The notes under the pieces are model-generated. The model was not told the DNA's origin. It saw only the letters and a program-made list of their open reading frames with translations, and did not search any database. Below, one piece after another: positions 5,826 to 16,489 of a DNA stretch of 34,566 nt. The position numbers and the translations under genes were made by a program. This stretch comes from Enterococcus thailandicus (GTDB lineage: Bacteria > Bacillota > Bacilli > Lactobacillales > Enterococcaceae). The DNA lies in the NCBI RefSeq assembly GCF_001886265.1, contig NZ_JXLE01000013.1, positions 1 through 34,566 of the forward strand, read 5' to 3'. Each line of letters begins with the position of its first letter. Position 1 is the first letter of the stretch.

Positions 5826-7016
5826 ATGTCTGTTTCTTTTAAGCAATACACAAAATACAATAAAAAACTCTGGAAATTCCAATGCTATCTTGGAAAGGCT
5901 GAGTTTGGTGAAGAAGTCCGCACTACAAGAAGTGGCTTTCAAACAAAAAAAGATGCCCAACAAGTCTACAGACAACTACAATTAGATTTTGACAGAAATC
6001 TAATTAAAATGAATGGCAATATCACTTTTAAAGAGTTGTATGAAGAATTCATCGAGCAATATCGATTGAAAGTAAAGCCGTCTACTATCATGATCACTAG
6101 AAGAGCAATTGAAGATCATGCACTTGAATATTTTGGAGACAAAAAAATAAATGATATTTCTGTTCGATTTTGTACTCAAGTTAATCGTCGCTGGATAAGA
6201 GATGGATATAAACAGGCTTACTATTTTCGGAGAGCGGTTGCTCAAATTTTTCAATATGGTATCCAACAAGAACTCATTACTGAAAATCCTATGCGGAAAA
6301 CTGAGCCAATTAAACGTCAAGAAATTGATGAACATTTAGTCGCTACTGAAACAATGACAGTTTATACACCAAAAGAATTAGCGCTTTTTCTAGATTCATG
6401 CAAAAAACATGGAAATAAGAAAATCGAAACCTATTTTCGTGTCCTGTCCTATACAGGCGCTAGAAAATCAGAAATACTTGCTCTTGAATGGAATGATATT
6501 AATTTTGAAACGAATAAATTAATCATCAGTAAAACACTAGCTGAAGTCGAAAGTGATCCTACTACTAAAATAACTAAAGTAGCTAGCCAAAGTGCTAAAA
6601 CAAATGCTGGAAAAAGAACCATTTCAATTGATTCAGAAACTATGACTATGTTACAGGAATGGAAAACTAGACAGCAGTTAGAGTTAACTATTTTAGGATT
6701 TAAATCTACAAGTAAGCACCAGCTTGTGTTTCCAAATAGAGAAAATATGTTTTGTCGTCCTGGTCAAGCAAACGATTGGTATGATGTCATTGCAACCAAG
6801 TACAACCTAAAACGGATTACTCTTCATGAATTCAGGAAGACGCACGTTTCTCTTTGTGCAATGGCAGATATGAATCTAGAGGATATTATGTATCGAGTTG
6901 GCCATAAAGATTCTAAGATGACTCGTCAGGTTTATAACTACTTCTATCCTGAACGCGAGGAACGCAGTGCGGATCAATTTGCTAAATTTATTGAAAAAGA
7001 GAAATATCTCTTTTAA
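5826..7016 (+). CDS. int: Tyrosine integrase of the island
   Basis: 396 aa from ATG 5826, preceded by AGGAAGGA; an upstream in-frame start at 5736 overlaps xis and is not favoured. Domains: an arm-type DNA-binding domain (about 1-60), a core-binding SAM-like domain (66-160) and a catalytic domain (180-390). Catalytic residues are visible: Arg213 (TGARKSE), Lys263 (AGKRTIS), His334 and Arg337 (LHEFRKTH), His360 (GHKDS) and the nucleophile Tyr370 (RQVYNYF), so it looks intact and active. It ends about 100 bases from the sufB stop with the gene pointing at sufB, the usual position of an integrase next to its attachment site. Confidence 0.93.
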   Translation: MSVSFKQYTKYNKKLWKFQCYLGKAEFGEEVRTTRSGFQTKKDAQQVYRQLQLDFDRNLIKMNGNITFKELYEEFIEQYRLKVKPSTIMITRRAIEDHALEYFGDKKINDISVRFCTQVNRRWIRDGYKQAYYFRRAVAQIFQYGIQQELITENPMRKTEPIKRQEIDEHLVATETMTVYTPKELALFLDSCKKHGNKKIETYFRVLSYTGARKSEILALEWNDINFETNKLIISKTLAEVESDPTTKITKVASQSAKTNAGKRTISIDSETMTMLQEWKTRQQLELTILGFKSTSKHQLVFPNRENMFCRPGQANDWYDVIATKYNLKRITLHEFRKTHVSLCAMADMNLEDIMYRVGHKDSKMTRQVYNYFYPEREERSADQFAKFIEKEKYLF

Positions 7017-7022
7017 CCTCCG

Positions 7023-7046
7023 TTGTAGTTAGTTTTGTAGTTAGTT
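7023..7046. repeat. Tandem 12-base repeat next to int, possible integrase arm sites
   Basis: TTGTAGTTAGTT occurs twice head to tail (7023-7034 and 7035-7046), between the int stop and the sufB terminator. Tyrosine integrases of the Tn916/lambda type bind short direct repeats near the element ends with their N-terminal domain, and this is the right place. Inference from position. Confidence 0.5.
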
Positions 7047-7053
7047 TACTTTT

Positions 7054-7104
7054 TCGAAAAAAAGAAGCACCAGAAACATTGATAAATCAACATTTCTAGC
7101 GCTT
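7054..7104 (-). terminator. suf operon terminator
   Basis: Read on the minus strand, nineteen bases (7104 down to 7086) pair with the following nineteen (7083 down to 7065) using only Watson-Crick and G-U pairs, then CTTTTTTT follows. It starts 10 bases after the sufB stop, so it is the native end of the suf transcript and lies on the chromosome side of the island junction or overlaps it. Confidence 0.75.
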
Positions 7105-7113
7105 AAATTAAAA

Positions 7114-8505
7114 TTAACCTACACTGCCTTCCATCTCATAACTGATCAAACGATTGAGTTCAACCGCATATTCCATTGGAAGTTCTTTAGTGAATGGCTC
7201 AACAAAGCCCATCACGATCATTTCTGTCGCTTCTGATTCAGTCAAGCCACGGCTCATCAAATAGTAGAGCTGCTCTTCGGAAATTTTTGAAACTTTCGCT
7301 TCATGTTCTAAAGAAACTTGACTGTTGTGGATTTCATTGAATGGAATCGTATCTGATTTTGATAGTTCATCCATAATAATCGTGTCGCATTCAATGTGAG
7401 AAATAGATCCTGCGCTGTCTTTAGCAAAGGTTACTTGTCCACGATAGTTGACTTCGCCACCGTCTTTTGAAATTGATTTTGAGACGATAGAGCTTGAAGT
7501 GTTTGGTGCATTGTGAATCATTTTAGCACCTGTATCTTGGATTTGATTTGCACCTGCAAAAGCGATTGACAACATGGTACCTCGAGCACCTTTTCCGTCC
7601 AAGTAAACACTTGGGTATTTCATCGTTGTTTTCGCACCAAGGTTCCCATCAATCCATTCAACTGTTGCGCCTTCGTAAGCTTTTGCACGTTTCGTTACTA
7701 AATTATAGACGTTGTCAGACCAGTTTTGGATGGTTGTATAGCGGCAATAAGCATCTTTTCTGGTATAGATTTCAACAATCGCTGCATGTAAACTATTACT
7801 TGAATAAGTGGGTGCCGTACAGCCTTCCACATAGTGAACACTAGCGCCTTCATCAACAATAATTAATGTTCGTTCAAATTGTCCAGTATTTTCTGCATTG
7901 ATTCGGAAGTAGGTTTGTAAAGGAACATCTACTCGGACACCTTTTGGTACATAAATGAATGTGCCACCTGACCAAACCGCAGAGTTAAGTGCAGCTAATT
8001 TGTTGTCGGTTGGTGGAACTAATTTAGCAAAATATTCCTTGAATAATTCTGGATATTCTTTCAATGCAGAGTCAGTGTCAGTAAAAATAATTCCTAATTT
8101 TTCGAATTCCTCTTTCATGTTGTGGTAAACCACTTCTGATTCATATTGAGCTGAGGCTCCTGCTAAATAAGCACGTTCGGCTTCAGGAATACCGATTTTT
8201 TCAAAGGTTTCTTTGATTTTTTCTGGTACATCTTCCCAATCACGAGCAGGCTTATCACTTGGTTTTTGATAATATTTAATGGCCTCAAAGTCAATATCAG
8301 ACAAGTCAGGTCCCCAAGTTTGCATCGGCATTTTATTAAACGTCTCTAACGACTTCAAGCGAAACTCGAGCATCCATTCTGGTTCTTCTTTAATTCGTGA
8401 CATTTCACGAATTACTTCTTCAGTTAATCCTTCTCCGGTACTGAAAACAGGTTGCACATCATCGTGAAACCCAAATTTATATTCTTCTAATTCTGGTACG
8501 CCCAT
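7114..8505 (-). CDS. sufB: Fe-S cluster assembly scaffold SufB
   Basis: 463 aa with the start at ATG 8505 ([13 protein letters not shown]), which has GAGGAG just upstream and follows the sufU stop closely; a longer in-frame reading reaching 8553 lies inside sufU. SufB is part of the cytoplasmic SufBCD scaffold on which iron-sulfur clusters are built. Recognisable SufB blocks: [55 protein letters not shown] and the C-terminal [17 protein letters not shown] shared with SufD. Last gene of sufCDSUB, the Gram-positive order without sufA. Its 3' end is the junction with the integrated island, but the protein itself looks full length. Confidence 0.95.
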   Translation of the reverse strand: MGVPELEEYKFGFHDDVQPVFSTGEGLTEEVIREMSRIKEEPEWMLEFRLKSLETFNKMPMQTWGPDLSDIDFEAIKYYQKPSDKPARDWEDVPEKIKETFEKIGIPEAERAYLAGASAQYESEVVYHNMKEEFEKLGIIFTDTDSALKEYPELFKEYFAKLVPPTDNKLAALNSAVWSGGTFIYVPKGVRVDVPLQTYFRINAENTGQFERTLIIVDEGASVHYVEGCTAPTYSSNSLHAAIVEIYTRKDAYCRYTTIQNWSDNVYNLVTKRAKAYEGATVEWIDGNLGAKTTMKYPSVYLDGKGARGTMLSIAFAGANQIQDTGAKMIHNAPNTSSSIVSKSISKDGGEVNYRGQVTFAKDSAGSISHIECDTIIMDELSKSDTIPFNEIHNSQVSLEHEAKVSKISEEQLYYLMSRGLTESEATEMIVMGFVEPFTKELPMEYAVELNRLISYEMEGSVG

Positions 8506-8509
8506 ATTC

Positions 8510-11485
<2,976 letters not shown>

Positions 11486-11497
11486 TCCTGCTCCTCC

Positions 11498-12271
11498 TTA
11501 CGCTTCTTCTTCTTTGTAGTCGATTCCTAATTCTTTACTGATTCCAGCATAGCCTTCTGCTTCTAAACGTTTTGCTAAATCAGCGTTTCCAGTCATTACA
11601 ACGCGACCTTCCATCATGATATGGACCACGTCAGGAGTGATATAGTTCAACAAACGTTGATAGTGAGTGATGATTAATGCACCAAAGTTTTCGCCACGCA
11701 TTTCATTCACACCTTTTGCTACTACTTTTAATGCATCAATGTCTAGTCCTGAATCGATTTCATCTAAAATAGCAAATGTTGGCTCAAGCATCAACAATTG
11801 TAAAATTTCATTACGTTTCTTTTCACCACCAGAAAAACCTTCGTTCAGATAACGTTCAGCCATTTCTTCAGGCATGTTTAATAGATCCATTTTTGCATCT
11901 AATTTTTTCAAGAAAGTCATGACAGACATCTTGTTATCTTCATCACGTTTTGCATTGATTGCTGCACGCATAAATTCTGCATTAGTGATTCCTGGAATCT
12001 CACTTGGGTATTGCATCGCTAAAAATAACCCTAGTCGTGCACGTTCATCCACTTCTAAGTCTAAAATATTTTTCCCATCGAATAAAACTTCGCCTTCTGT
12101 TACTTCATAATTAGGGTTCCCCATGATTGCAGCAGATAAAGTTGATTTACCTGTTCCATTTGGTCCCATGATTGCGTGGATTTCGCCCGTTTTCATTACT
12201 AAATTAACACCTTTAAGGATTTCTTTCTCCTCGATAGATACATGTAAATTTTTTACTTCTAAGACAGACAT
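11498..12271 (-). CDS. sufC: Fe-S assembly ATPase SufC
   Basis: 257 aa ABC-type ATPase. Walker A GPNGTGKS (36-43), signature FSGGEKKRNE near 149-158, Walker B FAILDEIDSGLD, followed by the switch histidine in ITHYQRLL. Soluble partner that powers SufB/SufD during cluster assembly. First gene of the operon; a sigma-A-like promoter lies 40-65 bases upstream and a GGAGGGAAA ribosome site precedes the ATG. Confidence 0.96.
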   Translation of the reverse strand: MSVLEVKNLHVSIEEKEILKGVNLVMKTGEIHAIMGPNGTGKSTLSAAIMGNPNYEVTEGEVLFDGKNILDLEVDERARLGLFLAMQYPSEIPGITNAEFMRAAINAKRDEDNKMSVMTFLKKLDAKMDLLNMPEEMAERYLNEGFSGGEKKRNEILQLLMLEPTFAILDEIDSGLDIDALKVVAKGVNEMRGENFGALIITHYQRLLNYITPDVVHIMMEGRVVMTGNADLAKRLEAEGYAGISKELGIDYKEEEA

Positions 12272-12307
12272 GCCAGTTTCCCTCCAAATTCTCTTTCGTT
12301 CTCACCC

Positions 12308-12336
12308 ATTTTAGACTAATTGAGAATGAAGCGCAA
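12308..12336 (-). promoter_or_regulatory. Predicted suf promoter
   Basis: On the minus strand TTGCGC (12336-12331) and TAAAAT (12313-12308) are separated by exactly 17 bases. The -35 is weak, which suits a regulated promoter. Confidence 0.5.
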
Positions 12337-12380
12337 TGATCTAACCAGTCGAAATTAGAATAACTTTCATTTATTCTCAA
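12320..12380. promoter_or_regulatory. Inverted repeat over the suf promoter, possible operator
   Basis: TTGAGAATGAA (12320-12330) lies inside the promoter spacer; TTCATTTATTCTCAA (12366-12380) is its inverted partner, and a further TTCTCA lies at 12299-12304. The TGAGAAT half-site loosely resembles Fur-family half-sites. No suf regulator gene is adjacent. Confidence 0.4.
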
Positions 12381-12420
12381 AAAAGCTTTATTTTTACATT
12401 GTAATTTGTATAAAAAGAAA

Positions 12421-12800
12421 GGAGCTAGGATAAAAGTAGCCGAAATAGAAAAAAACGCCTAAAATTCGTTTTTTTAAACGTTGATTTTAGGCGTTTTTTA
12501 AATTAAAAAATGTATTATGAACGACTGATTTTTAGTTTTGTCTCGGTCTCTCTTTTATGAAACATTTATAGTTGTGCGTAGTGACGTTTCTCGTGAGATT
12601 TATTCTGATTTTATTCAAAATTTAGAAGCTATTTTGCATGCTTACTCACTATCTATTCGGAGCTAAACGTTTTGTGCCACAACCTTTTCCACGGTGTTCC
12701 CAAAGCAACTCCTCGAAATAATTCGTAACTGTCAAAAATATGAAAAGCTATTTTTATCAGTTACTTTTTATTTTTTGGAGCTAGTCGCTTTGCGCCACAC
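12421..12800. repeat. Array of dispersed intergenic repeats (module A plus C-type units)
   Basis: 12421-12553 (module A) matches 34129-34249: a GCTGGG-type left end, AAAAGTAGCC, a hairpin core, then AACGACTG-ATTTTTAGTTTTGTCTC. The remainder carries units ending GGAGCTA...TTTGTGCCACA and starting GGTGTTCCCAAAGCAACTCC (12693-12800), which recur at 28117-28220 and 34532-34566. No gene is present; this explains the whole 530-base gap before metQ. Confidence 0.75.
12450..12499. terminator. Bidirectional terminator between metQ and suf
   Basis: AAAAAACGCCTAAAAT (12450-12465) pairs with ATTTTAGGCGTTTTTT (12484-12499); the loop holds a smaller CGTTT/AAACG stem. It is the core of a repeated element found again near 34160-34210. 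Confidence 0.8.
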
Positions 12801-12802
12801 CT

Positions 12803-13648
12803 TTATTTTGCATCTGCTGAGACTGGCTTCACAGAACCGCCCCATTTTTCAGTGATCCATTTTTGAACATCATCACGGTGTAACACTTCAATCAAAGCTT
12901 TGATTTTCTTGCTGTCCTTATCTTTTGAACGTGTTGCAATGATATTTACATAAGGTGAATTGTCTTGTTCTAATAGCACCGCATCTTCCAATGGATTCAA
13001 ACCAGCACCATAAGCAAAGTTTGCATTGATTGCAACTAAGTCACCTTCATTATTTTGATAAGTCGACGCAAGTAAAGAAGGATCAATTGTATGATTGAAT
13101 TTTAAATTCTTAGGATTTTCTGCAATATCATCAAATGTCGCTGTTTCAAGATCCACACCATCTTTGACTTTCACTAAATCAGCATCTTGTAAAATTGTGA
13201 TGATTCGACCCCAGTCAGATTCTGAGTTTGAAGTAATGATTGTAGCACCATCTTTTAATTCAGAAATATCTTTGATTGATTGAGAATACAAGCCCATTGG
13301 TTCAATATGGATGGCACCAGCATTCGCAAAGTCATACCCTTTTTCTTTGATTTCTTTGTTCAAATAAGGAATATGTTGGAAATAGTTGGCATCAATATCG
13401 CCTTCTTCAAGAGCTTGGTTCGGTAACACATAATCATCAAACTTAACAATTTCAAGATTGATGCCTTCCTCTTTCAATAATGGTTGGACGTGTTCCAAAA
13501 TTTCTGCATGTGGTGTTGGTGATGCACCAACTTTTAATGTTGTTTCATCCGAACTATCCTTTGCGCTGTCTTTTCCGCTGTTCCCACAAGCTGCTAAACC
13601 GACTGTTAATAAAAGTGCTGCTGCTAATCCAAAAATTTTCTTTTTCAT
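12803..13648 (-). CDS. metQ: Methionine ABC transporter substrate-binding lipoprotein MetQ
   Basis: 281 aa NlpA/MetQ family. A lipoprotein signal peptide ends at the lipobox LAAC with lipidated Cys21, followed by a Ser/Asp-rich linker. Family blocks: KVGASPTPHAEILEHVQPLL, DANYFQHIPYLN, and EPMGLYSQSIKD. Membrane-anchored on the outer face, it captures methionine for MetNI. Third gene of metNIQ; 24 bases after metI. Homologues bind D- and L-methionine; sequence cannot tell preference. Confidence 0.94.
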   Translation of the reverse strand: MKKKIFGLAAALLLTVGLAACGNSGKDSAKDSSDETTLKVGASPTPHAEILEHVQPLLKEEGINLEIVKFDDYVLPNQALEEGDIDANYFQHIPYLNKEIKEKGYDFANAGAIHIEPMGLYSQSIKDISELKDGATIITSNSESDWGRIITILQDADLVKVKDGVDLETATFDDIAENPKNLKFNHTIDPSLLASTYQNNEGDLVAINANFAYGAGLNPLEDAVLLEQDNSPYVNIIATRSKDKDSKKIKALIEVLHRDDVQKWITEKWGGSVKPVSADAK

Positions 13649-13672
13649 CCTGATATCCCCCTAGTATTTTTC

Positions 13673-14359
13673 TTATCTTCTATCTGTTTTCTTCGTTAAG
13701 AAATCTCCAATTCCCTGAACAACGAATACAATAGCTAAAATAATTAATGTTGCAACAAATGTCACTGTCAAATTACCACGTTGGTAGCCTTCTTGCCAAG
13801 CCAAACCACCTAGTCCGCCAGCGCCGATTGCTCCTGCCATTGCAGTGAAACCAATCATTGAAATCGTCGTTACCGTTAAACCTGAAATCAAAGCAGGTAC
13901 ACTTTCAGGAATCAACACTTTCCAAATGACTTCCCAATAACTTGCGCCCATTGCATCTGCGGCTTCAAGAACACCCGGACTTACTTCACGAAAAGCAATT
14001 TCAACTAATCGTGCGTAAAATGGTGCTGCAGATAATACCAATGCTGGAATCGCTGCTTGCGCGCCAAGCATCGTCCCAACGATTGCTTTTGTAAATGGAA
14101 TGATCAATACCATCAAGATCATAAATGGTGTTGAACGGAAAATATTACTGATAATCGAAACAATCCCGTACACGATACGTGCATAAGGTTTATTTTTCCT
14201 ACCAATCGAATAAAGAACTAAACCTAAAACTAATCCGATAACTGTAACTAAAACCATTGAAATCAATGTCATGTATAAAGTATCAACAATTGCTTGTTTC
14301 ATCGTCTCTGCATTGATTTGGCTAAAATCTAAATAGGTTGCTGAAAAGCTTTTATCCAT
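13673..14359 (-). CDS. metI: Methionine ABC transporter permease MetI
   Basis: 228 aa, five hydrophobic membrane spans. The EAA loop that docks the ATPase reads EVSPGVLEAADAMGAS. C-terminal AIGAGGLGGLAWQEGYQRG is typical of MetI. Starts inside the end of metN with an 8-base overlap, so coupled translation. Inner membrane channel of the MetNIQ importer. Confidence 0.95.
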   Translation of the reverse strand: MDKSFSATYLDFSQINAETMKQAIVDTLYMTLISMVLVTVIGLVLGLVLYSIGRKNKPYARIVYGIVSIISNIFRSTPFMILMVLIIPFTKAIVGTMLGAQAAIPALVLSAAPFYARLVEIAFREVSPGVLEAADAMGASYWEVIWKVLIPESVPALISGLTVTTISMIGFTAMAGAIGAGGLGGLAWQEGYQRGNLTVTFVATLIILAIVFVVQGIGDFLTKKTDRR

Positions 14360-15386
14360 GGTGAATCACCTCTACTTCTACGCCTTGTTCGGTAAAGAAT
14401 ACTTCTGCTTGATCTAATTCTTTTTCTTCACCTGTCATCAAAATCGTTAGTGAACCAAACGAACCTTCCTTTGCTTGTTTGATTTTGCCATAAACAACAT
14501 TGATATCCACGTTATAACGACGAACTGCTTGAGAAATCACTGGTTCATTTGCGTTATTTTCGTCAAACGTTAGCGTAACTAGGCGGCCGTTTGGATTTTC
14601 CTTGATCAATTCAGCTAATAGTTCAGTAGAATCAGCTTCTGGTTCAATATCTTGTTGAACAAAACGTTTGGTTACTTCTTGTTTTGGATGACGGAAGACA
14701 TTTAGAACCTCGCCTTCTTCAACTACTTTCCCAAGTTCCATTACAGCAACCTTATTACAAATTTTACGAATAACATTCATTTCATGTGTAATCAAAACAA
14801 TCGTTAAATTTAATTTTTTGTTGATTGCCAATAACAGGTCCAGCACTTCTTCCGTTGTTTGCGGATCAAGTGCACTAGTAGCTTCATCACATAATAAAAT
14901 TTCTGGATCATTTGCCAATGCGCGCGCAATCCCAACTCTTTGCTTTTGTCCACCAGATAGTTGCGAAGGATACGCATCACCTCTACCTTCCAATCCAACA
15001 AGTCCCAATAGTTCTTCTGCTCGTTGTTGACGTTGCGCTTTTGGTATACCAGCAAGCTCAAGTGGCAACTGGATATTTTCTAACACTGTACGTGACCACA
15101 AAAGGTTGAAATGTTGAAAAATCATTCCGATTTTTTTACGAAAAGTTCGTAACTCTTTATTTTTCAACTTTGTGATATCTTGATTATTTACAATGACCTC
15201 GCCACTGCTAGGTAACTCAAGTCCATTTAACAAGCGGACTAATGTACTTTTTCCGGCGCCCGAGTACCCAACGATTCCATAAATATCTCCTTTGTCGATA
15301 CTTAAAGACACATCGTTGACAGCGTGGATTGCTCCGTTTTTCCCACCAAAAGTCTTTTCGACATTGGTCAATTGGATTAGTGCCAT
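14352..15386 (-). CDS. metN: Methionine ABC transporter ATPase MetN
   Basis: 344 aa. Walker A GYSGAGKS (40-47), Q-loop near FQHFNLL, signature LSGGQKQ (143-147), Walker B ILLCDEATSALDP (D167, E168) and H-loop THEMNV. The C-terminal part (about 250-344) is the NIL domain, a regulatory methionine-binding domain that shuts transport when cytoplasmic methionine is high. First gene of the transporter operon, placed directly behind a T-box leader. Confidence 0.96.
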   Translation of the reverse strand: MALIQLTNVEKTFGGKNGAIHAVNDVSLSIDKGDIYGIVGYSGAGKSTLVRLLNGLELPSSGEVIVNNQDITKLKNKELRTFRKKIGMIFQHFNLLWSRTVLENIQLPLELAGIPKAQRQQRAEELLGLVGLEGRGDAYPSQLSGGQKQRVGIARALANDPEILLCDEATSALDPQTTEEVLDLLLAINKKLNLTIVLITHEMNVIRKICNKVAVMELGKVVEEGEVLNVFRHPKQEVTKRFVQQDIEPEADSTELLAELIKENPNGRLVTLTFDENNANEPVISQAVRRYNVDINVVYGKIKQAKEGSFGSLTILMTGEEKELDQAEVFFTEQGVEVEVIHHG

Positions 15387-15426
15387 ATTTTCCCCATCTT
15401 TCTTCTAAAAATTTTCTTGGATAAAC

Positions 15427-15712
15427 AAAAAAGCTTCCGCCCATTTGCTCCATTAAGCAAAAGGACGAAAGCATAAACTTCCGTGTTACCACCTTGATTC
15501 GTTAATGCTTTACAGCAATAACCTCTTTACAGTACTTGAATAATCACTCGTATACTGTCGTGCTATAACGGGCACTCCCGTAGTAAGTTCGCTTATGCTC
15601 ACTCACTCTGCTCTAAGACCATCTTCCATCTCATGTTCGTTACCCATTTTCAGCGAACAGGGCTCTCTTCAAACGTCTGTGAAATGTACTCTTCTTTTCA
15701 AAGCTTTCATGT
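15427..15712 (-). promoter_or_regulatory. T-box riboswitch controlling metNIQ, with terminator
   Basis: Minus-strand leader of about 285 bases. The invariant T-box AAGGTGGTAACACGG lies at 15495-15481. The terminator follows (CTTTCGTCC...GGGCGGAAG with T run, about 15475-15427); the T-box bases can pair with its left side as antiterminator. The 5' part has GAAGAGTAC and AGAGAG landmarks of stem I. An ATG codon at 15629-15627 (GAGATGGAAG) is the likely specifier, making uncharged tRNA-Met the signal, but other ATG triplets are close by, so the specifier is inferred from the gene context. Confidence 0.88.
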
Positions 15713-15788
15713 AATTGCCTTTGATTATAGCAAGTAGAAATTCCAGTGTCAACAATTTTTAAAACTAGAATACTTAATCAAAAAATGA

Positions 15789-16127
15789 TTATAGGTTTTC
15801 AAAATCCTGTGGATCAACCTCTTTAAAACTTAAAATCCAAGCATTCATTTCGTCTTCATCATTTAAAATGTTGATATCCGCATCGATTTTTTCATTTACG
15901 GAAGAAATCGTTCCTGTAACTGGGCTGGCAATTTCGCTGACCGCTTTTTCTGCTTCAACTTCAAGCAACGGTTCCCCTTTTTGATACGTCTTGCCAACTT
16001 TTGGTAAATTGATAAAAGTAACTTGTCCTAATTCTTCTTGTGCTTCATTCGTTAAACCAATGCAGTATTCTTTTCCGTTAAATAAAACCCAAAGATTTTC
16101 AGTTTTCTTCAAATGTTTGCCTGCCAT
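15789..16127 (-). CDS. gcvH: Glycine cleavage H-like lipoyl protein
   Basis: 112 aa, a little shorter than the usual 125-130 of GcvH. The lipoyl hairpin is clear: LLEVEAEKAVSEIASPVTG with Lys61 as the lipoylation site, preceded by GLTNEAQEELGQVTFINLP. No gcvT, gcvPA or gcvPB genes are nearby. In Firmicutes lacking glycine cleavage, GcvH serves as the lipoyl carrier from which other enzymes are lipoylated, the likely role here. Starts two bases after the ArsC/Spx-like gene, so same transcript. Bacillus has the same gcvH-yusI pair. Confidence 0.88.
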   Translation of the reverse strand: MAGKHLKKTENLWVLFNGKEYCIGLTNEAQEELGQVTFINLPKVGKTYQKGEPLLEVEAEKAVSEIASPVTGTISSVNEKIDADINILNDEDEMNAWILSFKEVDPQDFENL

Positions 16128-16128
16128 G

Positions 16129-16485
16129 TTAAACTAACGCTCCTTCATAAGTTTTTTCATTATAACCAACTGTTACTACCTGATCTTCTTTCACTAAAAG
16201 TGGACGTTTAATCAACATTCCGTCAGTTGAAAGTAGCTCACTAGCTTCTTCGATTGAAAAACCATCGATTTGTGATTTCAAACCTAATTCACGATATTTC
16301 ATCCCGCTCGTATTGAACAAACGACGCATCGGTAAATCTGTATTCGTTAACCAAGTCTCAATTGTTTGAGCGGTTGGTGTTTCTTGAACCATATCGACTG
16401 TTTGATAAGCAATCTGATGTGTATCTAGCCATGCTTTTGCTTTTTTGCAGGTCGAACATTTCGGATACCAATAAAATGTGTACAA
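16129..16485 (-). CDS. ArsC/Spx-family thioredoxin-fold reductase (YusI-like)
   Basis: 118 aa, thioredoxin-fold ArsC/Spx family. Redox motif Cys10-Ser-Thr-Cys13 (YPKCSTCKKA) and the conserved LIKRPLLV near residues 91-98. It has no Spx RNA-polymerase landmarks I can recognise and resembles Bacillus YusI. The start is TTG at 16485 with GGAGG seven bases upstream; that site overlaps the last codons of rodA, so the two are coupled. Exact substrate unknown; true arsenate reduction is not implied. Confidence 0.85.
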   Translation of the reverse strand: MYTFYWYPKCSTCKKAKAWLDTHQIAYQTVDMVQETPTAQTIETWLTNTDLPMRRLFNTSGMKYRELGLKSQIDGFSIEEASELLSTDGMLIKRPLLVKEDQVVTVGYNEKTYEGALV

Positions 16486-16489
16486 CGTC

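Larger units (their letters stand above)
1..7056. mobile_element. Integrated island at the sufB 3' end (right part)
   Basis: The block from the left edge to about 7056 is AT-richer than the suf genes, contains a subtilosin-like peptide start, a peptide quorum-sensing operon, sigma-like regulators, xis and int, and abuts sufB. No conjugation genes are visible, so it may be a longer ICE continuing left, or a satellite island. The exact right boundary lies between the int stop (7016) and the sufB stop (7114); the left attachment copy must be outside the window. Confidence 0.75.

Noticed and set aside
6000-6335. 111-codon minus-strand reading inside int
   Set aside because: Antisense to a clear integrase with intact catalytic residues; no ribosome site.
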